Position numbers and translations under genes: made by a program
Source of the DNA: Rhodoblastus sp964425315
Lineage (GTDB): Bacteria; Pseudomonadota; Alphaproteobacteria; Rhizobiales; Beijerinckiaceae
Length of the DNA: 12,258 nucleotides
Assembly (NCBI GenBank): GCA_964425315.1
Contig: CAYRNB010000087.1
Coordinates: 1-12,258 of the forward strand
Direction of reading: 5' to 3'
The notes under the pieces: model-generated
Database searches by the model: none
What the model was told of the DNA's origin: nothing
Seen by the model: only the letters and a program-made list of their open reading frames with translations
Part shown: positions 6,624-12,258 of the stretch, one piece after another
Numbering within the stretch: the stretch's first letter is position 1
How the letters are laid out: each line of letters starts with the position of its first letter

Positions 6624-9600
6624 ATGGGGCTTTATTCCCGCCTTCGGGCGGCCTTTTTCCTTGTCTGCCTTTCCGCTTCCTGCGCCCTCGCCGCGCCGCC
6701 AAAAGCCTATATCAATGACGATCTCTCCAGTTCCGCCGCACGGCTCGAGCAGAAGCTCGCCGACGACAGCGCCGATCTGCGCGCCGCGACGCCGCTGACC
6801 GATCTGCGCGGGCAGGCGGCGGCCGCCGTCGCCAAGGGCGACATTATCGAAAGCCTGCCGCTGCTTGCGGCCATCGTCTCCGCCGCGCCGCAAAATTCCG
6901 CCGATTGGCTGGTCTACGCCCGCGTAGCCCTGGCCGCCGCCGGACTGAAGGGCCAGGACGCCGCGACGCTGAGGGACCAGGCGCTCGCCGCCGCCTATGA
7001 TTCCTATCGCCACGCCCGCGACAAAGCCGACGAGGCGACGGCCCTGACCCTCATCGGCCAGATATTCGCCGGAAGCAGGGACTGGCGCCCCGCGCTCAAC
7101 GCCTATCGCGCCAGCCTCGACGCCGCCGCAAATCCGGCGGTGCAAAAGACTTATAGCGATCTGCGGGTCAAGTACGGCTTCCGCGTGCTGAATTATAAGG
7201 TCGACAACGAATCCGCGCTCCCGCGCGTCTGTTTCCAGTTTTCCGAGGATCTCGCCCGCAACCGCACGGATTTCTCGCCCTTCGTGGCGCTGGCCGGGCG
7301 CGGCGACGCCGCCGTCTCCCACGAGGAGCGGCAGATCTGCGTCGAGGGGCTGAAGCATGGCGAGCGCTATTCCATCGTCCTGCGCCAGGGCCTGCCTTCG
7401 GACGTCGGCGAAAAGCTGCTGAAAAATCTGAATTACGACATTTACGTGCGCGACCGCTCTCCGCAGGCGCATTTCACCGGCCGCAATTACGTGCTGCCGC
7501 GCGTCGGGCCGGAGGGCGTGCCGGTGGTCTCGGTCAATACGACAAAGGTGAAGATCGTCGTTTACCGCATCGGCGACCGCAATCTGCAGCCGACCCTGCG
7601 CTCGAGCGATTTTATGTCGCAGCTTTACGCCTATCGGCTGCGCCAATTCGCCGCCAATGACGGCCAAAAAGTCTGGTCGGGAACGCTCGACGTCAAAACC
7701 GAGCTGAATAAGGATGTGGTCACCGACTTTCCGGCGCTGGAGGCGCTGGGCCAGCCCAAGCCCGGCGTCTATGTCATGACCGCCCGCGCCGGCGACGATT
7801 TGCAGGCGAGCGACAACGACTTCGGCCAGCGCGCCACCCAATGGTTCGTGATCTCCGACCTCGGCCTCACCTCGCTCAGCGGCCACGACGGCATTTCCGT
7901 ACTCGTCAGCTCGCTCGCGACCGCCGCGCCGAAAGCGGGCGTCGACGTGCGCCTGCTCGCCCGGAACAACGAACTGCTCGCCACGGAGAAGACCAACGCC
8001 GCCGGCGAGGCGCATTTCGCTCCCGGCCTCTCCCGTGGCGCCGGCGGCGAGGCGCCGGGCCTCATCGTCGCCAGCGACGGCAAGGCCGATTATAATTTCC
8101 TCGATCTGCAGCAGACCGCCTTCGATCTCACCGACCGCGGCGTCAAGGGCCGCGCCGCGCCAAAAGCGCTCGACGCTTTCGTCTATGCCGAGCGCGGCGT
8201 CTATCGCTCCGGCGAGAAAGTCCATCTCGCCGCTCTCTTACGCAATTCCTCCGGCGTCGCCGCCTCCGCGCCCCTGACCCTTGTGGTCAAGCGCCCGGAC
8301 GGCGTCGAATTCAAGCGCGTCGCCCTGCCCGATCAGGGTCTCGGCGGCCGCACGCTCGATCTCACGCTGCCGAAGGGCGCCGCCTCCGGCGGCTGGACCG
8401 TGCAAGCTTTCGCCGATCCGAAAAGCCCGGCGATCGGCGAAACGCATTTTCTGGTCGAGGATTATGTCCCCGAACGCATGGACATGGTTTTGACGCCGAA
8501 AACCGCCGCGGTTCGCGCCGGCGAAACGGCGCACATCGCTGCTAAGGTTCGCTATCTCTATGGCGCGCCGGGCGCCAATCTGACCATTTCCGGCGAAGTC
8601 CAGGTCGAAGCGGCCGAGGATCACGGCCTGCCGGCGCTTAAAGGCTATGAAGCCGGCGTCTCCGACGAGGGATTTGCCGGCGTCCAGAGCGAAATCGAGC
8701 AGAGCGCGACCACCGACGCGCAAGGCGCGGCGACCGTCGATGTTCCCATTCCTCTGGTCAGGGCGACGCGGCCGCTGGAGGCGAAAATCACGCTTCGCGC
8801 CGGTGAAACGGGCGGACGCGCCATCGAGCGCATCGCCTATCTGCCGCTGCTGCCGCCGGGCGGGCTGATCGGCGTCAAGAAAACCTTTTCCGGCGCGCTT
8901 GCGGCGGGCGACCGCGCGACGTTCGAGGTGATCGCCATCGACCGCGACGGAAAGCGGGCCACCCGCCGCAACGTTCATTGGTCGCTCTACCAGATCAACA
9001 ACGATTATCAGTGGTACCGCCAGGACGGGCGCTGGAATTTCGAGCAGGTAAAATCCTCGCGTCGCGTCGCCGAAGGCAATGTCGATCTGACGCCGCAGGC
9101 GGCGGCGAAGATTTCCGCCATCGTCGGCCTCGGCCAATACCGGCTGGACCTGCGCGACGACGACCCCGCCGACGCGCAGACGTCGGTTGCTTTCAACGTC
9201 GGCTGGTCGGGCGGCGCCACGGCGGAAACGCCCGATCTCCTCGACGTCACCCTCGACAAACAGGCCTATGCGACCGGCGACACGATCAAGATGAAGGTTT
9301 CCGCCCGCTCGGCGTCCAAGGCTGCGCTCGCCATTGTCGGCGACGGGGTGAAAAAGACCATGGAGGTCGATCTCGCCAAGGGCGCCAATGAAATCTCCCT
9401 TCCCGTCGATCCCAAATGGGGCGTCGGCGCCTATGCGCTCGTCCTCGCCCATCGCCCGCTCGACAAGGCGGCCGGTCGCATGCCCGGCCGGGCCATCGGC
9501 CTCGCCTGGTTCGCGATCAATCCCGCGGCGCATCGGCTCGACATCGCCCTCAACGCGCCGGCCAAAGCGCGCCCGCGCGAAAAACTCGAACTGCCGATCG

Positions 9601-11855
9601 AGGTGAAAGGGCTGACGCCGGGCGAAGAAGCCTATATCACCGTGGCGGCGGTCGATGTCGGCATTCTCAACCTCACGCACTACCAGACGCCCGACCCGCG
9701 CGGCTATTTCTTCGGCCAGCGCCTGCTCGGAACCGAAATCCGCGACATCTACGGCTATCTTATCGACGGCCTGCAGGCCTCGCGCGGCGCGATCCATGTG
9801 GGCGGCGACCAGGGCGGACCGGAGACCACGGCGGAAAAGCCGACGCAGGAGCCGCTGGCGCTTTATTCCGGCATTGTCCGCGTCGGACCTGACGGCAAGG
9901 CGAAGGTCGCCTTCGACATGCCCTCCTTCAATGGCACGGCGCGCATCATGGCGGTCGCCTGGTCGAAGACCCGGACCGGCTCGGCCGAAGCCGATGTGAT
10001 CGTGCGCGATCCCGTGGTGGCGCAGGCGAGCCTGCCGCGCTTCCTGGCGCTTGGCGACCAGTCGCGGCTCAATCTGCGCCTCGACAATGTCGAGGGCGCC
10101 GCCGGTCTCTATAAAGTCACGCTCGACCTCAACGGGCCGATCGCCGCCGAGGAAGCCGATCTGCAGAAAGACGTGCGGCTCGCCGCCGGCGCCAGCGCCT
10201 CGATCGACATTCCCTTGCACGCCACGGGCGTCGGACCGGCCACGATCGACATTACGCTCACCGGACCGAATTTCGAGTCGACGCAGAAACTGGCGATCAA
10301 TGTCGAGGCGGGAACCAGCGAACTGGTCCAGCGCAGCATACATCCCCTGCAGCCTGGCGAAAGCCTCGCCCTGTCGCATGATCTCCTCGTCGGTTTCGTC
10401 CCGGGAACCGGCGCGGTTTCGGTGACCGCCGCGCCGCTCGCCGGCGTCGATGTCGCCGGACTGATCCAGGCGCTCGACACCTATCCCTTCGGCTGTTCGG
10501 AACAGACGGTCAGCCGCGCCCTGCCCCTGCTTTATTTAAGCCGGCTCGGCGATCAGGGCCTCGTCGCCCCGGGCGATGTCTCGAAACGCGTCAACAACGC
10601 TATTGCGGTTTTGCTGTCGCGTCAGGATTCGTCCGGCAATTTCGGCCTGTGGTCGGCGGGCGGCGTCGAGGACCTGTGGCTCGACGCCTTCGTCGCCGAT
10701 TTCCTCACCCGCGCGCGCGAAAACAAATATTTCGTGCCGCAAAGCGCGATGGATCAGGCGCTCGACCGGCTACGCAATTTCGTCGTCAATGTCTCCGAAG
10801 TGAACAAGGACAACAGCGCGGCGCTGGCCTACGCCGTTTACGTGCTGGCGCGCAACGGCCGTCCAGTCATCGGCGATCTGCGCTATCTCGCCGACGCCAA
10901 AATCCAGGCCTTCGCCACGCCGCTGTCGCGCGCGCAGATCGCCGCGGCGCTTTATCTGCTCGGCGACCGCGCGCGAGCCGACAAAATCTTCGCCTCGGCG
11001 GCTTCCGTCCTGAAAAAGCGGCCGAAGTCCGTCTATTCGCGCGCCGATTATGGCTCGCTACTGCGCGACGGCGCGGGGCTGCTGGCGCTCGCGTCTGAAA
11101 GCAAGGCCCACCAGTCGGTGATCGTCAAGGCGGCGCAAGTGGTGGAAAGCGAGAGCGCCGCCACCGCGCACGCCTCGACGCAAGAGGAGACCTGGATGGT
11201 TCTCGCCGCCCAGGCCATGGCCGGCGAAGCGGAAAAGCAGGCGCTGACCATCGACGGCGCGCCGCACAAGGGACTCTATTCGGCGCGCTTCGCCGGCCCC
11301 GCTCTCGCGAGCCAGCCGGTCACAATCGCCAATAAGGGCGAAAGCCCCATTCGCCTCGCGCTCACCGTCTCGGGCCGTCCGCTGCTGCCGGAGCCGCCGG
11401 TCGAGCACGGCTATAAAATCGAGCGCGGCTTCTACCGCCTCGACGGAACGCCGGTCGATCCCAGTGCGCTGAAGCAGAACGACAGGATTGTCGTCGCGCT
11501 GAAGATCACTGAGACGGAAGCGGCCTATGCGCGCCTCCTCCTCACCGACCGCCTGCCGGCCGGACTCGAGATCGAAAACCCCGCTCTGTTCGACGGCGGC
11601 TCGGCCGGGAAACTCGAATGGGTGAAGGCGACGGTCGAGCCGACCCATACAGAATATCGCGACGATCGTTTCGTCGCCGCTTTCCAGCGCAGCGGCTCGG
11701 ACAAGGCGACATTCGCCGTCGCCTATGTCGTTCGCGCGGTGACGCCTGGCAAATATGTGCTGCCGCCGGCGACCATCGAAGACATGTACCGGCCGGAAAG
11801 ATTCGGCCGCACGGGTTTCGGCGCGGTGACGATTTCGGGAAGCGCGAAAAAGTGA
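6624..11855 (+). CDS. Bacterial alpha-2-macroglobulin family protease-trapping protein (YfhM-like)
   Basis: A 1743-aa exported protein resembling E. coli YfhM, thought to trap attacking proteases in the periplasm through a reactive thioester. The ATG at 6624 is chosen because it has GGAGG at 8 nt (6611-6615) and opens a clean signal peptide (MGLYSRLRAAFFLVCLSASC), probably cut after ALA at residue 23. Starts at 6582 or TTG 6555 would put polar residues before it. N-terminal and MG1-like regions run to about 510. An MG2-like segment follows near 519 (FVYAERGVYRSGEKVHL), then middle MG/bait domains, and the A2M domain at about 1080-1145 (LYSGIVRVGPDG, VAWSKTRTG). The thioester domain begins near 1280, with C1291-S-E-Q1294 giving the Cys-Gln bond. 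A C-terminal MG domain starts at about 1596. The gene is intact, 89 bp behind ecfG, and overlaps pbpC by 4 bp. No separate promoter is obvious. Confidence 0.95.
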   Translation: MGLYSRLRAAFFLVCLSASCALAAPPKAYINDDLSSSAARLEQKLADDSADLRAATPLTDLRGQAAAAVAKGDIIESLPLLAAIVSAAPQNSADWLVYARVALAAAGLKGQDAATLRDQALAAAYDSYRHARDKADEATALTLIGQIFAGSRDWRPALNAYRASLDAAANPAVQKTYSDLRVKYGFRVLNYKVDNESALPRVCFQFSEDLARNRTDFSPFVALAGRGDAAVSHEERQICVEGLKHGERYSIVLRQGLPSDVGEKLLKNLNYDIYVRDRSPQAHFTGRNYVLPRVGPEGVPVVSVNTTKVKIVVYRIGDRNLQPTLRSSDFMSQLYAYRLRQFAANDGQKVWSGTLDVKTELNKDVVTDFPALEALGQPKPGVYVMTARAGDDLQASDNDFGQRATQWFVISDLGLTSLSGHDGISVLVSSLATAAPKAGVDVRLLARNNELLATEKTNAAGEAHFAPGLSRGAGGEAPGLIVASDGKADYNFLDLQQTAFDLTDRGVKGRAAPKALDAFVYAERGVYRSGEKVHLAALLRNSSGVAASAPLTLVVKRPDGVEFKRVALPDQGLGGRTLDLTLPKGAASGGWTVQAFADPKSPAIGETHFLVEDYVPERMDMVLTPKTAAVRAGETAHIAAKVRYLYGAPGANLTISGEVQVEAAEDHGLPALKGYEAGVSDEGFAGVQSEIEQSATTDAQGAATVDVPIPLVRATRPLEAKITLRAGETGGRAIERIAYLPLLPPGGLIGVKKTFSGALAAGDRATFEVIAIDRDGKRATRRNVHWSLYQINNDYQWYRQDGRWNFEQVKSSRRVAEGNVDLTPQAAAKISAIVGLGQYRLDLRDDDPADAQTSVAFNVGWSGGATAETPDLLDVTLDKQAYATGDTIKMKVSARSASKAALAIVGDGVKKTMEVDLAKGANEISLPVDPKWGVGAYALVLAHRPLDKAAGRMPGRAIGLAWFAINPAAHRLDIALNAPAKARPREKLELPIEVKGLTPGEEAYITVAAVDVGILNLTHYQTPDPRGYFFGQRLLGTEIRDIYGYLIDGLQASRGAIHVGGDQGGPETTAEKPTQEPLALYSGIVRVGPDGKAKVAFDMPSFNGTARIMAVAWSKTRTGSAEADVIVRDPVVAQASLPRFLALGDQSRLNLRLDNVEGAAGLYKVTLDLNGPIAAEEADLQKDVRLAAGASASIDIPLHATGVGPATIDITLTGPNFESTQKLAINVEAGTSELVQRSIHPLQPGESLALSHDLLVGFVPGTGAVSVTAAPLAGVDVAGLIQALDTYPFGCSEQTVSRALPLLYLSRLGDQGLVAPGDVSKRVNNAIAVLLSRQDSSGNFGLWSAGGVEDLWLDAFVADFLTRARENKYFVPQSAMDQALDRLRNFVVNVSEVNKDNSAALAYAVYVLARNGRPVIGDLRYLADAKIQAFATPLSRAQIAAALYLLGDRARADKIFASAASVLKKRPKSVYSRADYGSLLRDGAGLLALASESKAHQSVIVKAAQVVESESAATAHASTQEETWMVLAAQAMAGEAEKQALTIDGAPHKGLYSARFAGPALASQPVTIANKGESPIRLALTVSGRPLLPEPPVEHGYKIERGFYRLDGTPVDPSALKQNDRIVVALKITETEAAYARLLLTDRLPAGLEIENPALFDGGSAGKLEWVKATVEPTHTEYRDDRFVAAFQRSGSDKATFAVAYVVRAVTPGKYVLPPATIEDMYRPERFGRTGFGAVTISGSAKK

Positions 11856-12258
11856 TCCCGTATCGCGTCAGCCGCCTCATCGCCGTCGCCGCGATTTTCG
11901 CGGCGCTGGCGGCGGGCGCGTTGCTGGCGGTCGAACGAAACCCTCGTCTCGTCAGCCTCAAGCCGCTTGATCTCTCCGCGCTCGATCGCGTCTCGGCGGT
12001 TGCGCTCGACCGCCGCGGCCGGATGCTGCGCGCCTTCGTCACGCCGGGCGGCTATTGGCGGCTGCCGACGAAAACCTCCGAGGTCGACCCGCGCTTTTTC
12101 CTTCTGCTGAAAACCTATGAGGACAAGAGATTCGAAATCCATCACGGCGTCGATTATCACGCGCTTTTGCGCGCCGCCTGGCAATTTGTGCGCTATCGGC
12201 ACATCGTCTCCGGCGGCTCGACTTTGACCATGCAGGCGGCGCGGCTGCTGGAGCCGCG
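11852..12258 (+). CDS. pbpC: Penicillin-binding protein 1C, N-terminal part (cut by window end)
   Basis: The first 135 codons of a bifunctional peptidoglycan glycosyltransferase/transpeptidase-type protein; the frame stays open at the window edge. It starts at GTG 11852, overlapping the macroglobulin TGA by 4 bp (GTGA). One TM anchor lies at about 9-27. The GT51 glycosyltransferase domain then begins, with motif 1 YEDKRFEIHHGVD (89-101, catalytic Glu E90) and motif 2 SGGSTLTMQAARLLEP (120-135). The last run, with the preceding HGVD, is typical of PBP1C rather than PBP1A/B. The pairing with an alpha-2-macroglobulin gene supports the call, since yfhM-pbpC is a conserved gene pair. The transpeptidase and C-terminal domains lie outside the window. 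This reading frame is easily missed because it lacks an ATG start. Confidence 0.93.
   Translation, partial: MIPYRVSRLIAVAAIFAALAAGALLAVERNPRLVSLKPLDLSALDRVSAVALDRRGRMLRAFVTPGGYWRLPTKTSEVDPRFFLLLKTYEDKRFEIHHGVDYHALLRAAWQFVRYRHIVSGGSTLTMQAARLLEP

Noticed and set aside
6363..10379. Two very long minus-strand open frames (620 and 713 aa) opposite ecfG and the macroglobulin gene
   Set aside because: Arg/Gly/Asp-rich translations without domains, exactly antisense to strongly supported genes; mirror frames of high-GC coding sequence.

Overview
The window is GC-rich, densely coded chromosomal DNA from an alphaproteobacterium, most likely of the order Hyphomicrobiales (Rhizobiales). The strongest evidence is a complete general-stress-response core (PhyR, NepR, EcfG), a regulatory system known only from Alphaproteobacteria. 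The protein style would suit a Beijerinckiaceae/Methylocystaceae-type genome, but that narrower placement is a guess. No tRNA, rRNA, CRISPR array, insertion sequence or phage gene was seen.

Layout. (1) 79-690 (+): a DUF938/UPF0585 methyltransferase-fold protein. (2) 777-3603 (-): a two-gene efflux operon, an EmrA/HlyD-type membrane fusion protein followed by an EmrB/QacA-type 14-TM MFS transporter, the latter starting at TTG just after the first gene's stop. (3) 3604-4017: a 414-bp divergent control region with a perfect 15-bp inverted repeat (3809-3823) overlapping a plausible promoter for the efflux operon. (4) 4018-4704 (+): a TetR/AcrR-family regulator, presumably the local repressor. (5) 4724-5527 (-): PhyR, convergent with the TetR gene. 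(6) 5528-5764: a divergent control region with an EcfG-type promoter, GGAAC-N16-CGTT, directed at nepR. (7) 5765-5974 and 5971-6534 (+): nepR and ecfG, overlapping by ATGA. (8) 6624-11855 (+): a very large periplasmic bacterial alpha-2-macroglobulin with an intact CSEQ thioester motif. (9) 11852 to the window end (+): the start of pbpC (penicillin-binding protein 1C), overlapping the macroglobulin stop by 4 bp.

How the parts work together. In the known stress circuit, phosphorylated PhyR binds the anti-sigma factor NepR through its sigma-like domain. This frees EcfG to transcribe from GGAAC/CGTT promoters, including the one in front of nepR-ecfG (autoregulation). The macroglobulin/PBP1C pair is a known conserved partnership, thought to trap proteases that breach the envelope while PBP1C repairs peptidoglycan. 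The efflux pump and TetR form a classical divergent repressor/pump module.

No wholly new system is evident. The best leads are regulatory: a second, slightly degenerate EcfG-like promoter in front of the TetR gene, and the position of the macroglobulin/pbpC genes directly behind ecfG on the same strand. Both hint that efflux control and envelope defence may be tied to the general stress response, but this is inference.
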